A model generated the notes under the pieces. It saw only the letters and a program-made list of their open reading frames with translations. It was not told the DNA's origin and did no database searches. Positions 47,687-59,972 of a stretch of 64,000 nt of DNA are shown piece by piece (within the stretch, counting starts at the first letter, position 1; each line of letters begins with the position of its first letter). Source of the DNA: Megalonaias nervosa (Eukaryota; Mollusca; Bivalvia; Unionida; Unionidae); NCBI GenBank assembly GCA_016617855.1, contig JAECUM010096223.1:1-64000 (forward strand), written 5' to 3'. A program made the translations under genes and the position numbers.

Positions 47687-50600
47687 AGTTTTGTACATAT
47701 AGATGACATTAGCTCCAGGGTCCAGTCTTAACCCTCAGGGACTTGGCTTCTGGCTTGTAACTTGGAGACAGTTGTGGACCAAGGTCTTTAATCATTCACT
47801 TGCTGGATATGAAAAGACAAATCTCTCTAGATATGCAACTAATATTGCCCTGGGTATATTCTTTCCATTTTGATAAATCAGCCCCAGACCTGTTTTGGAA
47901 TGTGTGCTGTTTTTTAACATGTGTACCAATATGGGTTTGGAGGCTGATTTATATCCAGCTTATAATATTTATGTACTCTGGGACTAGTCCTAGGGTAATA
48001 GGTTTTGGGTGGGACAAAACAGGAAGCATAGGGAGATGTGTTTACAAACACTTTAGTGCTGTTTGGAGAAAGGTTTGCATTAAACATTAACAATGCAAAT
48101 ATTGACCTGTCAGTTGTGGATATTGGGGATGAATATTGGTGACAGAAATTGTATTGGGATATCAAAGAATGTATTGCAGTACATTGCCACCAAGTGTACC
48201 ATTTTAAAACCTGTGTGACAGAAACTGTTGACTTAATTTGCTGAGCTTGTAAGTTTTATTGTTATAATAACATGTTCTGCCAGCAGTGTTTGACCATTAT
48301 CCTTTGCTGGATTTAATGTATTGTCACAGGTAATGTGATATATATTAGGGATGGACAGGTTGGGAAATTATGTTGAATACTGGGTCCAAGTGGAATTTGT
48401 AATGTTTTGGGGTTTCTCCATTCCCATTTTGTCCAGTTTTCCCCATCCCCCTCTCTCACCCCCATTTTTGTCCACCAAATTGTTTTGTTTTGTTTCTTCG
48501 TTTTATTTGGGAGAGGGAAAAGTACCCAGCCTGACAAGGTCAGATTTTATCTTTAAAACTGACAAAGCCTGGTAATTTTGGGTTGTGCAAATTCTGGCTG
48601 GGTCCAGATGATACAGTTCATGATTTGCAGCCTCCAGTATGATATATATCTTCAATACACGTATCTTTAGAAGATCTCTCATTGGTTTTGTGGGTGTAGA
48701 ACTCGTTTTGGTCACAAACACCTTTGTTTTTCACTGCACTGCATGAATGCTTTAAAAATATTTTGTTACCGATTTCATAGCTTCGCTTAAATTTGGAAGG
48801 CATTACGATGTTATCTTAAAAACCGAAGAAATAGAGCAATTTCCTTGTGCAAGGAATATCGTATCTAGAACAAGCCTGAGTATTGGATCAGATAACTAGC
48901 AATTAAATCCTTTACATAGTACTTCCTGCTGACATGAAGCCATCTTGTCCAGTCTGTGATGAACTGTGATCTTGTCAAAGAGTTCAGAAAAGAGGTACTA
49001 CTTGATGAATTTAATTTTTAAAAAAAATTGTAATTTCTTTCCAGACTTATCCTTATACATAATATTGTTTTGCCCATGAAACAATCTCACATTGTTGACA
49101 TGTTAGGTAGACACAGGACATGTAACTCCATTTGTCATGACTAGTGACAATTTCATCTGCAGGTCAATAATGAGAAAATAATCTCATTATTGCCATATAC
49201 AGTTCATCTGATAAGGCAAATGTAGTGTTTTCCCAGTTGATGGCTAAATCATAGTTACCATTCAGTACCATATAATTTCACCCACATTAAAGACAGGATC
49301 AGCAAAGAAAGTGTTTTATTGCAGTAATGTTAAAACAGTCATACCCACACCTTTTGTTTGGGGGTGGGTAGGAATGGGGGAGGGTGAAGAAACAAAGTGA
49401 AAGAGGTGTAATCCTGCCCAACTGACTGTTAATGCATGCATAATTTTATGTACATGCAACTTCTCCACATTATTCATGAAATTAAGTGATCAAAACTCTG
49501 GGATCTGTTGTGAGTCAGTGGTTGGACAACAGCTATGAAGTTTACTATTTCATCATCAGAGTAACATCTCTTTCACAAAAAAGGTCCAGCATTTTTATAC
49601 CAAGTTTTGAGAATATTTCTTTTGGCCAGTGTTGTGGTGGAAAGGAGATAAAAAAAATTCTTATGTTCATTGTGATGCACATGCGTTGACAATTCAGATT
49701 TTGGAACTCTCAGCTTTTAATATCTTGCAGTGTCTCTGGTACTGCTGGGGCCATTGTCCTACTTGCCCCAACACCACAGGGTTTACTGGTGATGAAACTT
49801 GAAAACTGCATCATATCCATTTTTCACTTTTCAATACTAAACTTTAAAGTTACTTTTAATATAATTGAGTGTCTCTATTCCACACATCCATTCTATCTTG
49901 AAATTTAATGGACACAGTTTTATTTACATTGTGCATTAAAACATGATGTAATTTCAGGGTTGACCAGTTAAAGGGCGTACCCATTTTATGGACAATCCAT
50001 TTAAAAATCCATATCTCTTTTATTGATTCCATATGTCAAGCTAATAATTGCAGTAATCATACTGAAAAGACAGGTGCTTGCTCACAGTATGCAGAGTACA
50101 CAGCAATATTGATAATACATTTTCATTAAAGATAATGGAATCTGTTTATGATAAACACAGATTTAATGAATGCATGGATTTCAAATAATGTTTATTTTAA
50201 AATCAGAATATATGAATAAAATATGTGCCTGTTATCTTGTTTAGGGGCATGTAGTGTTATTCCTGTTCATCCATTCTTCCAGCTCTCCATCCAACAGTCC
50301 AGGTTTTGTTTACCACACTTTTGGCTGCATGGCCAATTGGTTATGTCTGAGGATGCCTTTTACAGAATGAAACATTTTTCTTATGAAGTAGGTCAGTTTG
50401 ACCTGTATTATATGCTACAGTGGCCAATGGTTACGTTTTGCATTTATGTGTTTTTCTTGCACTGTTTGGTGCACTGTTTGCAATGTAATGTGTGTGTAGC
50501 ATGTTGAGTCTGTCAGTGATCACGGAGATCTGTATTTCATGTTTCATTGATTTCAGTTTAGCTTTGTGGTTGAGCCATTTTTCCCCTGAAAATAAGAGCA

Positions 50601-50774
50601 GTAGCCTTTTAGGATGTTTACATTTTGTTAATATTCACAGTCATTCATTATTAAATTGACTTTGCTGTAGTCATGAGATGCTGCAATGGATTTACAGCGC
50701 CACTTCAAAAGAGTACCAAGTACATCTATTCCTATTTGTCAAAAATAGTCAAAAGTTTTTTGACACATGAAGTA

Positions 50775-51009
50775 GTAGTTGTTGTTGTTGTTGTTGTTGT
50801 TGTTGTAGGGTTTAATGCCATTTTTCATCACAAGATAGGCTATATACATGGTGGCCAGTATAAATGGTGGAGGATGAACCCAGGAAAACCCTAGAAAGAA
50901 CCACTGACCCACTAGAAGCTACCGGCAAGCTTTCTCACATACCCACATTGGCTGAATCTGAGACTTGAACCCATGCAGACAGAGGTGAGATGGCAATGAT
51001 CCGTAATGG
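50775..51009 (-). mobile_element. tRNA-derived SINE, family 1, 5'-truncated
   Basis: Reverse orientation. The (GTT)n tract at 50776-50807 is the tail, followed by the TAGGGTTTAATGCCATTTTT and CACAAGATAGGCTATA blocks, ending near CAATGATCCGTAATGG where box A is lost. It faces the + copy at 51299. Confidence 0.88.
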
Positions 51010-51298
51010 AAATAAATTATTTTGTACCATTCTTTTTTTCCAATCATCCAGAGAGTATGCATACAATTCATCCTCCGAAGTTCATGGCTCATATAATGTA
51101 AATTTTCAGCACCACTGGATTGGGCAGAAGAGTGTGGTCACCTTAGAACAGCCTTGTTTTGCTGTCATCTGCTTCATAACTGGCAATCATAATCTTTTCC
51201 TAAAACAATTATTACATTTTTTAATACAGAAATGAAAAACTATAAAATACCTTATAAAATGTTAAAATCAAATTGCTGAAATATTACATATCCAAAAA

Positions 51299-51548
51299 AG
51301 GGCCTCAGAGTGGCTGAGTGGTCTGAAGCACTCACTGTTATGGATCTCTGCCTTCTCACCTCTGTCTGCATGGGTTGGAGACTTGGGCTTGGCCAGTGCA
51401 GGTTTGTGAGATAGCTTGAAAGTAACATCTCATGTGTTAAATGGCTTTTCACGGGGTTTTCCCAGGTTCTTCCTCAGCCAGTTATACTGTCTGCCATGTA
51501 TAGCCTATTTTGTGCTGAAAAAATGTCATTAAACTCCATAACAACTTG
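51299..51548 (+). mobile_element. tRNA-derived SINE, family 1
   Basis: Head GAGTGGCTGAGTGGTCTGAA, then CACCTCTGTCTGCATGGGTT, GGGGTTTTCCCAGGTTCTTC and TAGCCTATTTTGTGCTGAAA. Flanked by TCCAAAAA (51291-51298 and 51549-51556). Confidence 0.88.
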
Positions 51549-51911
51549 TCCAAAAATAGCTGGAAAGTTAGAGCATGCATACCTGTGCAAGGAGAAACCA
51601 TGGGACACTTTTTATGAGCATCCTTGACCATTAGAGGATCAATTCATTGCATAATGTTTCCATTAATGGAGAAAGAATGGTATGGAATTGTTAAAGCACA
51701 TACAAGAAGAACAACGTTCTTCAGCCATTTTTGAGGCTTTTCACATTGATATATTTAGATGCAACACCATATACCATTTGTGATGCTATTTGAAACCAAT
51801 TTTAATTAACTTATTCACACATTACCATAGATGTGTTGTATAAGGGTCTTAGGCAGTACATGTACTTGTTGATCCTACAGTTACAATAAAGTTAAATAAC
51901 AGTGGCCTTAA

Positions 51912-52516
51912 CTCATTAAGCCCCAGTGCCACCTTTAGGCATGATAAGGTTGTACCCTGCTTCAGAACTATTTGGTGTCAAGGTCATTGAAGATACACCA
52001 AAGTGTGTGATATTACAGACAAGTAGACAGATGTAGCTCTACAATGATACTAAATAATCTGGACATTTTACTCGCATTACAAAATATAGAGGGGAAAACA
52101 TAATTTTTGAGACACGTTATTTTACACCAAAAATTGGCTGTTTGTGGGAACTGGATTTTGTGTCTGCATTTTAGACTTTTTGGTCTGAGATCTAAGGCAG
52201 ACCAGTCTGAACTGCACATGGAGAGGCAAATCTTTGCAAAAAGTAGGATAACTTTGAGATCTGGGGTAAAATGTGGCCAGGGCATGAAAATGATGGGCCC
52301 AATAAGCAGAAAAAAGAAAAAGAAAAAGAACTACTCTCATGCACATCGGTGAACGAAATAGCCAATAAAAATGACGTTTCTAACACAACTAGGAATCCTG
52401 CTAAACAAAAATCTCTTGGAAGCAAATGTATTGGATGTATTCAGAATTAACCTCCAAAATGCAGTTCCCACCCCTATTTCAGGTGAAAATGACACATATA
52501 TCAGGGACTGAATGAG
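51912..52516. mobile_element. piggyBac-like MITE, copy 2 (weaker)
   Basis: Left end TTAA|CTCATTAAGCCCCAG. The right end read inward is ATAA|CTCATTCAGTCCCTG. The TTAA flank is intact only on the left (TTAT on the right). The left terminus matches the element at 54425 in its first ten bases. The interior contains AGACCAGTCTGAACTGCACA and a poly-purine AAAGAAAAAGAAAAAG; no transposase was recognised. Confidence 0.5.
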
Positions 52517-53999
52517 TTATATTTGTTTGATGATTTAGAGTAGATTGGACTGTAAGAAGGGAACTTGGACTGCTTCCAAATAACGGGACTTTTAATTCCA
52601 CCTTGTCTGTGAAAAAATAGGAGCAAATATAATTCACATGGCACATCACTTTGAATCATGATGTACATTAATTGTCATGATGTTTGGTCACAGAGGCATC
52701 AGAATTCTGATGGTATATTCTGGACTATTTTGCTGCAGTTTGTAATATTCAATTAACTAGAATAGTGTGATATATTCACATGTGTGTTAGAATAGTGTGA
52801 ACATGTGACACAAATGCTGAAGATGAAGTTAATGAAGTTATATTAGTCCATTAGTGGTTGCTCAAGTAGCCATGGTTACTAATTTTCTTAGATGGTTACT
52901 AACCTTTAAGATGTAGTCTTCTTTGCCTAATTCTTGTACCTTTATTATTCTTTTTAACATAAGAAATATATTTTGTGATTTCCAACACAAATTCAGATTT
53001 TGGACAATTCTTCTGGAAAGTTTGTAATTGGAACCTACATGTGGCACAGTGGCAAACAAACAAAAAATAAATCTAAGACAATCTGGATCCAATCTCACAC
53101 ATACTTCAGGCTTTGTCAAAAACAACATGTTTGAGCATAATATAGAGGGACCCTGGTTTGTTCATTCATATCTATATATGTACCATGCATAATTTGGAGT
53201 TTAATCATATGTGTGCAGAATTATATATGAAATATGAAGAAAAAAGTTGAATTTTGCATAATTTTATGAAAATCTTGTTTATGACAAAATTCGTGAGGAC
53301 TGTAGAAGAATTTTATGTTTTGCAGCCTGCATGTGTCAGGTAATTCATGACTAATGTTAGAAGGCTCCCCTTGGCTCTTCAGCATCAGATTGGAGAGGTT
53401 GCAGAGACTGTTAAAACATTCCATTGTCAGTTATATTGTGATTTATGAAGATTTCTGACTTTTTCCTCAGCTGTGTCATTGGCATTTTAAACCATCTTGG
53501 CTAGGAAGATTGAAAACATGCATGGGTTCTGCCTCCATTGCTGCACATTGTAGACATTCATCATGGGAAAAACATTTAAACTAAACGTGTAAGATTTGAA
53601 TGGGATTGGTTTAAACCATAATAATGATGAAATTTCTGGATAATTAATTTTTTTTTTTATTTTCTGAATCTTGTACTTAAACTAATTTATTAAATAAAAA
53701 TTGTTGACTTAAAAATTGAATTCTTCAATCAAATAAAGCAAGTGACCATTTTATTGTATTGATGTGTTATATTTTTCAGGTAGATTTTGGTTGTGAAAAT
53801 GTAGAAATCTTAACAAAAGTCATATCAGCAATAGTCTTTTTTCATATATCCACCATAACACAGTGTTATGTTTTGATGTTCTTTTCATCTATTTTTCAGT
53901 TACCAGCCTTGTTTCTGCACAATAGCTCTAATTATCTACCATCTACAGTTGACAGAAATTGAGGATGGCTTACACTTTGAGTAAACTGTAATCCTATCC

Positions 54000-54420
54000 A
54001 TTTTGGTGGGAGGGGGCAAAGTAAAAGTCACTGACTAAAAGAACAAAAATGGCTTCCCCTTGTAACCTTGAGTTCTTTGCTATGTATATATACCAAACTT
54101 TCTGGAGTTATTGCACTTGGGTAAGAAAAATCCTATTGATTCAAAAGGACACTGATTAATAGAAAAATTAATATTTGCACAATAACTCATTCTCCACCTA
54201 ATATAGTTACCAAACTTTGTGGATTGTTTGCACTTCATGTAAGTAAGAACTCTATCACTTTTGGGGTCTAAATGTTAAAGGTCAAGGTAATTGTGATTGA
54301 AAGAACAAAATGTGGTTTCTTCACAATAACTAGAGTTCTCCATAATCAATAATAACCAAACATTATGGTTGGCTTGCAGTTAGGGTAATGCAGATTACCA
54401 TTGATTTCAGGCTAGAAAGC
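54000..54420 (+). repeat. Satellite-like tandem repeat, left part
   Basis: Diverged monomers of about 120-142 bp marked by AAAGGTCAAGGTAATTGTGA, TTGAAAGAACAAAA, CACAATAACT.GAGTTCTCCA and CCAAACTTTGTGGATTG. This type of 'AAGGTCAAGGTCA-TGAC' repeat is common in invertebrate genomes. It is interrupted at 54421 by the piggyBac-like element and resumes at 55261. Confidence 0.8.
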
Positions 54421-54424
54421 TTAA

Positions 54425-55260
54425 CTCATTAACCCCTGAGCCAAATAGCTAGGCATTCCCCTACAGCATACATGCAGAGAGATCACCTAGAGCAGTGTCA
54501 GCCTTACCAGTGCCTGTATCCCTGAGACTTGCTGAGAGTACTTGGCTTGCATATTTTTACCGAGGGTGCTACTTGCAATAAATGTTATTTTCTTATTTAT
54601 GTTCCTTCATTTAAGCTAAGATTTGGCACAGCAGTTCTCAATAAAATTATGTACATAATGGTATAAATTTCATGCTACATGCGGAAATAAAACTGATGCA
54701 TAAAGATAAAATAAATGATTTTCTTACCAATTTGTTTCTCTTGCCACAAATAATCCATAAAAATCCATTATGAATTCACACTGAAAGATTAACACTATCA
54801 ACACATGAAATTCATTCCATTTTATGCACGCAGAAACTCCTCTTGACATCTTTCTTGCAAACTTAACCTCATGTGAATACTCCGTCAGAGTCTGTCAAGT
54901 AAAATTCTACTCCCAGCGGCTGATTCTCGTAATTTTCATCATTTTCTAATCTAAATATTTCCACTATTTTGGCCGCTATCAAAATCAAATTTTTTTCCTT
55001 TTGTTCGGCAATGTTCGCTCTGTCTATGTAAGCTAAAATTTTGTTGGTTAAGATACCTGCATAATTAGGAAATGGCTTGAAATCAACCAATGGTTTGTGC
55101 CGATTTAACTCATCATGCGGGATACAAGCCTAGACTAATACTGCCACTCAGACTCGGCGCTCGGGAAACAAGCTAGGTAAAGTGCGCCATCTTATCGTGG
55201 CACTCAGGAGATGAGGAAGGGAAAGTACGATGAGTTATAGAGGCGGCAGGGGTTAATGAG
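54425..55260. mobile_element. piggyBac-like non-autonomous element (836 bp)
   Basis: Perfect 14-bp terminal inverted repeats CTCATTAACCCCTG (54425-54438) and CAGGGGTTAATGAG (55247-55260), bounded by TTAA on both sides (54421-54424 and 55261-55264). TTAA duplication is the hallmark of piggyBac transposition. The interior has subterminal ACTCATCATGC..GATGAGTTATA repeats and a CG-richer right third. A 73-codon minus-strand frame (54869-55090) shows no transposase motif. The host satellite monomers give an independent view of the empty site. Confidence 0.88.
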
Positions 55261-55480
55261 TTAAAGGTCAAGCTCACTGACTGAAAGCAGATAAATGGTA
55301 TCTGCACAAGAATTCTTATTCTCCACTATCTATCTTTTGTTTTTCACTTGGGGTAGAAAGCTTATGATTCCGGAATTAAAATGTCAGAGGTCAAGGCCAA
55401 TGTTACTAAAAGAAGAAAAATAACTTTTGCATACAACCTTTAGTTATCAATCGTGTATCTTCATGAAAGTTAGCATAAGG
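55261..55480 (+). repeat. Satellite-like tandem repeat, right part
   Basis: Resumes with TTAAAGGTCAAGCTCACTGA directly after the piggyBac-like element, followed by another monomer (GTCAGAGGTCAAGGCCAATG). Confidence 0.78.
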
Positions 55481-55484
55481 AGGT

Positions 55485-55731
55485 ATAAATGGCATACATT
55501 GACAATGGTTTTGAGTTCTGTAACTATAAATGGCATACATTGACAATAGTGTTTGGTCCTGTAACTATAAATGGCATACATTGACATTGGCTTTTAGTCC
55601 TGTAACTATAAATGGCATACATTGACAATGGTTTTGTGCCCAGTAACTATAAATGGCATACATTGACAATGATTTTGAGTTCTGTAACTATAAATGACAT
55701 ACATTGACAATGGTTTTGTGCTCTGTAACTA
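55485..55731. repeat. 41-bp tandem array, six copies
   Basis: Unit ATAAATGGCATACATTGACA plus ATGGTTTTGAGTTCTGTAACT repeated six times with small differences. Confidence 0.95.
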
Positions 55732-56269
55732 TAAGTCTCAATAAACATTTAGCATATTGTGATGTAAGTTTGGTTTGAGCATTGTTTCATAAACCTGCAT
55801 ATGTATGGTCCTGGTTTAGACTCATTTCTGAAAGTTCTTGCACCAAGATTTCTCCTTCTGAATTTGGTTTCTGCATGTTAAAAGCACCAAAATATGTTGG
55901 ATTTCAGCTGTATTTGGCACCTGGCATTAGATTCATGACACCTTGAGTGAGCCTTGTTTCCAGCATTCCATGATATCATTTATAGGAGTTGTTGCTCCAG
56001 ATTGCCCATACATCTGACTTGGTTCCCACAGTATAACTTTAATAAGCTTTGTTATCTTTTTTCTTCTTCAAATTGGCATGTGGCTTTATGTTGATGAGAC
56101 CTGGAAGGTGTTTAATTTTATATCTTCCATTGTCATTTGGAGAGTTGTGATCTCTGATTATCTGTCCTCCGAATTTTTGCTTTCTTCAGCATAATTTACT
56201 AGCTCTAGTTGATATTGTTCATAAGCAAATGGTGGGGATTAAATTGTTCTGCCCATCTGTTCATCTATC

Positions 56270-56271
<2 letters not shown>

Positions 56272-56337
<66 letters not shown>
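56272..56337. repeat. (TA)n microsatellite
   Basis: About 33 perfect TA dinucleotides. Confidence 0.97.
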
Positions 56338-56339
<2 letters not shown>

Positions 56340-58578
56340 GCACTCTGTTTCCAACATATGTGACCCCCAATGTGGAGATCAGGTTTGTGGTTGTGGGGAT
56401 GGTTTTTGATGAGCTCATGTTAATGGAAAGGAAGACATTGCAGTCACTTTTCTGGCATGGTAGTGTTATTTGCAGCAATGAAGCAATCCTACCTATACTT
56501 GTTAATGGAGCAACAAAATTACAGATGAAATTGCCTAACAGTTTGTTTCACTTCTTACAAGGCATGAATGTCTGTATGACAAGTAACTTTTTCTGTATGT
56601 GTGTTGTTTTCATCCAGTCAGATGCTATATTCCGAATGAGAGCTTATTTTGTTTTGATTGTTTAGAGGACACTTCGAATTTTAGGTATAATAAATTAAGT
56701 TAGTTTTGTAGCAGTATATATATGTGTTGTTAGAACATGAGCAAAGTGTTGGAAAAAATGCACCTAGCTGCTCTGTTGATAGATATAATATCTAAGTAGT
56801 CAATGAAGGCAGTTGGGGTACTAATATTAGTACTGCAACCTGATATAAGCAGGGCTTATCAAAACCACTTATCTTCTCGTACTGATCAAGAAAAAAATTG
56901 GCAAACGTTACTTCTTACTTGTCCCTAGGGTGAGTCTTACTTGTCTCTGGGGTGAATAGCTGCACATTCGCGCCTTGAGAATATATGGGTACATTTTCTA
57001 CCCTTAACATTCTCAGAAGCTCAGTATTGGTTTGTTTGGTTTATTCAGTTATCAGTTACTTTTCCTTGGCACAGCCAATGTTTTGTGTATTGTGCCTACT
57101 TGTTGTCAGTCCAGAACATGTTGCAAAGGGAGCCAATTTTGTTTTTTACACAGGTACCCAATGCGTGCTTGATACTAAATTGGGTATAGGTCATGAAAAT
57201 ATGTTGGGAGTGCTAACAGCAGGTTTAAAGCCCTTCTTGTATTAAGCATGAATCGATTTGGGCAGGGTGAATGTTTTTTTTTTTTTGGTTTTTTTTTTTA
57301 GTAACTCTTAAGTAGTGTGATAATATGTGTACTTTGTGAGTACATGGAAGACAGGAACAAATATCTGACATTGCAACTCACTCAGCCCAAGCAGGAATGC
57401 TGGGGAAAAAATGTACCCTATCACTTGCATTAGTTGCCCCCCCCCCCCTCCATTACTTCTTTTAATATAAATGTATTTACTTTTTAAGGGAATATTGTCA
57501 AAAGTTAAGATAACCCTTATCAGAAAACGTTCTTTCTACCAACATATGCAGTTAAGCAGAGAAAGGTTTACATTTTTATACTGTAAATTTAAAGGAGATA
57601 CACACAATTTTATATAAATTTCAGTAGTTGCACTTATTTTCTAAGCCAAACTGATTTTTAATTCTGTTCAGTAATGGTTAAATGAGCCTACAAAAAAATT
57701 TCATTCAAGAAAAAATCTATAGATGGCCTAGAGATATTTGATTCAAATTGTGTTGAACTCGGCAAGATCACAGTCAGAAAATTTGCAGGAAGGTTTTAGT
57801 TACATTTAAAAAAAATTTGATTACATTTTCTAGATTACTTGATGACTTCTTTTCATGCCTGGAATGAGTCATCATAAAGCTACACTTTTCATTTTGGACA
57901 TACTTGCTTAAATTTTTGACATTGTTTTCAAGGTTGCATGTTTTAAAGCAATATTTTGAATATTGGCTTGACATGCAGGTTGTGGCATTTCTTGTTTCAA
58001 AATCTGAAATAATATCTTCAATAAAGTAGGTCGAGACCTGAAAGTTGACATGTGTCATTGCCAAAGCCAGAGGTACAATATAGCGAGTTTTGGATTGCAA
58101 CATGGGTTCATACCCCAAGAGTGGGGTAATGGTACCCCACTGTCATCACTTGGAAACTTGAGATCTCCACTCTATAACCATTTACATGTATAGGTTTAAG
58201 GGACATGTGCAAATGAAATGAGATATATATCCAGTATGAATTGTGGGTGATGTCCTTTGGTGTAATGGACATGCCCTATGGTCACAATTTTGAAACTCTC
58301 AAGATTCCCAGTTTACTACCATGTCATTGGATATGAGGAGATACATTCTTATGTTCCTCCAAACCAGGGCCCTGGATCATTTCCCATGGGTAGGCATTTA
58401 TAACTATATATACACTAACTGGTTATGAAAGGATGATTTCATATATGCAACTAAAAATGGATAATGGTTATTTTCATATCCTCTGTGACTAGACCTTAGG
58501 ATCACAGATTTTTGGGGTAGGTGGGACTGAGTGAAAGACCACAAATGTTTCTTTTACATACATTGAAGTTTTGATGTT

Positions 58579-58579
<1 letters not shown>

Positions 58580-58636
<57 letters not shown>

Positions 58637-58655
58637 TATTATTGTTATTATTATT
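58580..58655 (+). repeat. (AAT)n-(ATT)n inverted repeat at splice acceptor
   Basis: About 18 AAT/TAA repeats (58580-58633) run into ATTATTATTGTTATTATTAT, which leads straight to TGCAG|A, the acceptor of RECK exon 4. The ATT part supplies the pyrimidine-rich tract, and the two halves are complementary, so the pre-mRNA could fold right up to the splice site. Confidence 0.9.
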
Positions 58656-58659
58656 GCAG

Positions 58660-58696
58660 ATGGACTTTTGGCAGTGTGCAGATTCAGTACTATCAG
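58660..58696 (+). CDS. RECK: RECK exon 4: end of first cysteine-knot repeat
   Basis: A 37-nt micro-exon between acceptor TTATTATTATTGCAG and donor ATCAG|GTAGGT. In phase 0 it reads MDFWQCADSVLS plus the first base (G) of a further codon. Human RECK, as I recall it, has VEIWNCMNSSLP-G at this point: Trp at 4, Cys at 6, Ser at 9, Leu at 11 and a final Gly all coincide. This gives the sixth cysteine of the CC1 repeat. The exon ends in phase 1; the next, which should encode the GW-GLGCCELA-like block, was not found before the window end. So short an exon is weak alone, but it is well supported by exons 2 and 3. Confidence 0.82.
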
Positions 58697-59573
58697 GTAG
58701 GTGTAACATTATATTACATATTAAATATTATATTATATCATATATTGCAACACACCACACCACATCATATTATGTGACAGAGTTAGCAATGTGCTTGAAA
58801 TGTACAAAAGACCTGGACAAATTTGATGATAGTCAGCCTATGGCAAGCTGACCAGAAATTAAGCAAGTCATTTGCAGATCTGAACTTGCCATCAAATATA
58901 GCAACATAATATCACAACAAAAGATTAAAAATAAGGTACAAGAAAATATGGGATGCTTTCTTGAAATTGTGTTATAATATTGTACAAATAAAGAGCATAA
59001 TTGTCTCTTATTTTGCACTTCAAAAACTTGTTATAATTATTAAAAATTATCAAAAAGATACCACTATCAAGAATATGTATATATTGGTATGCTGATGAGA
59101 AAGGAAAAAAGAGTCTGAACTGATAGAAAGCATAGAATGCATAGATAGATCGAAGAGCAAAGACAGCAAGTAACCAACAGCCTCATCTGTAAGACTACAT
59201 CAACAATAATGAAAGTCAGGCTTAGAAATTAGAGTGTTTTTGTAATGATTTATTTATTTACACACCTGAAAGATTTGAGAACACTTATTTGTATCCATGT
59301 AACTATCCAACAAACAAGTATGTATTGATCTCCTGTAAGTACCACACTGCTCTCTTATTATAACAAGGTTGGATAATGAAAACTCACAAATCCACTTAAA
59401 ATGTAGGGATAGGTGTGGATCCCATTTTGTGGTAGAAAATGCCACAAAATAAGCACCTATTTGCTGAAGGTGAATAAAACTGCGATCAACATTGCTAAAT
59501 TAAACCTTGATATATTGTTTGTTTAATTGCTGGAGATTGCAGTTAATGTCTGGAAATTTGGAATAAACATCTC

Positions 59574-59960
59574 TGTTACATTCGAGTTTAAAGGACACAA
59601 AAACAACAAGTAATGGTCCTACAGCTTTATGTAAAATAAGCTTAAATCTTCATAAAAACCAAAACCAGTGTTGCTTACAGTACCAGGCCCAGCTACATAA
59701 CTGCCTGCTCTCCCATTCTGCTCTTGTTTTAGTAAGGGTTAGAGATAAGGGATTTTAATTAATTTAACAATTGTGCCTTATCCAAGGGTATGAACTGGTC
59801 CAGGCTCAGTTAGCCATGGGAAGATAAACAACAGAAGGGAACCTGTTGACAGTCTCTGGTATCAAATATCCAGAATGCTAGGATTAATGTCCTGGCTAAC
59901 TGTCACTACTAACAGCTAGAATCTGATACAGGCACTGAGAGGGAAATCATACTGATAACA
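59574..59960 (-). repeat. Putative 3' LTR
   Basis: Starts on the minus strand with TGTTATCAGT directly after the polypurine tract. The proposed end is CGAATGTAACA, giving TGTTA/TAACA inverted termini. The length (387 bp) is a guess because the partner LTR is outside the window; an alternative end near 59241 (ATTACA) would make it 720 bp. Confidence 0.4.
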
Positions 59961-59972
59961 CCTCCCTTCTTA
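59961..59972 (-). promoter_or_regulatory. Polypurine tract of the LTR element
   Basis: Minus-strand AAGAAGGGAGG immediately before TGTTATC. This is the usual primer site for plus-strand DNA synthesis next to a 3' LTR. Confidence 0.6.

Larger units (their letters stand above)
44131..58659 (+). other. RECK intron 3 (about 14.5 kb)
   Basis: Bounded by donor GTATGT and acceptor TTATTATTATTGCAG. It holds a broken Penelope-like element, an inverted SINE pair, two piggyBac-like elements, tandem arrays and (TA)n tracts. Nothing supportable was seen in 44131-44750, 48300-50770, 52517-53999, 55732-56271 and 56338-58100. The stretches 47520-48010 and 58120-58520 look like diverged copies of one low-complexity family (CTCTATAA, ATATGAGGAGA, CCAGGGYCCTGG-like phrases), but I could not align them firmly. 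Confidence 0.75.

Noticed and set aside
50223..50507. 94-codon plus-strand frame rich in Cys/Phe/Leu
   Set aside because: Considered as a further RECK cysteine-knot exon; no CC-CRxxC spacing and no flanking splice sites in the right phase.
53759..53962. Possible exon after TTTTTCAG at about 53779
   Set aside because: The acceptor looks good, but the frame has no RECK-like cysteines, and exons 3 and 4 already join without a gap.
54869..55090. 73-codon minus-strand frame inside the piggyBac-like element
   Set aside because: Reads more protein-like than its surroundings, but shows no transposase motif and no continuation; left as part of the element.
59241..59960. Longer alternative for the 3' LTR (720 bp)
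   Set aside because: TG..CA ends also fit, but TGTTA/TAACA pairing is better at 59574; it cannot be decided without the 5' LTR.
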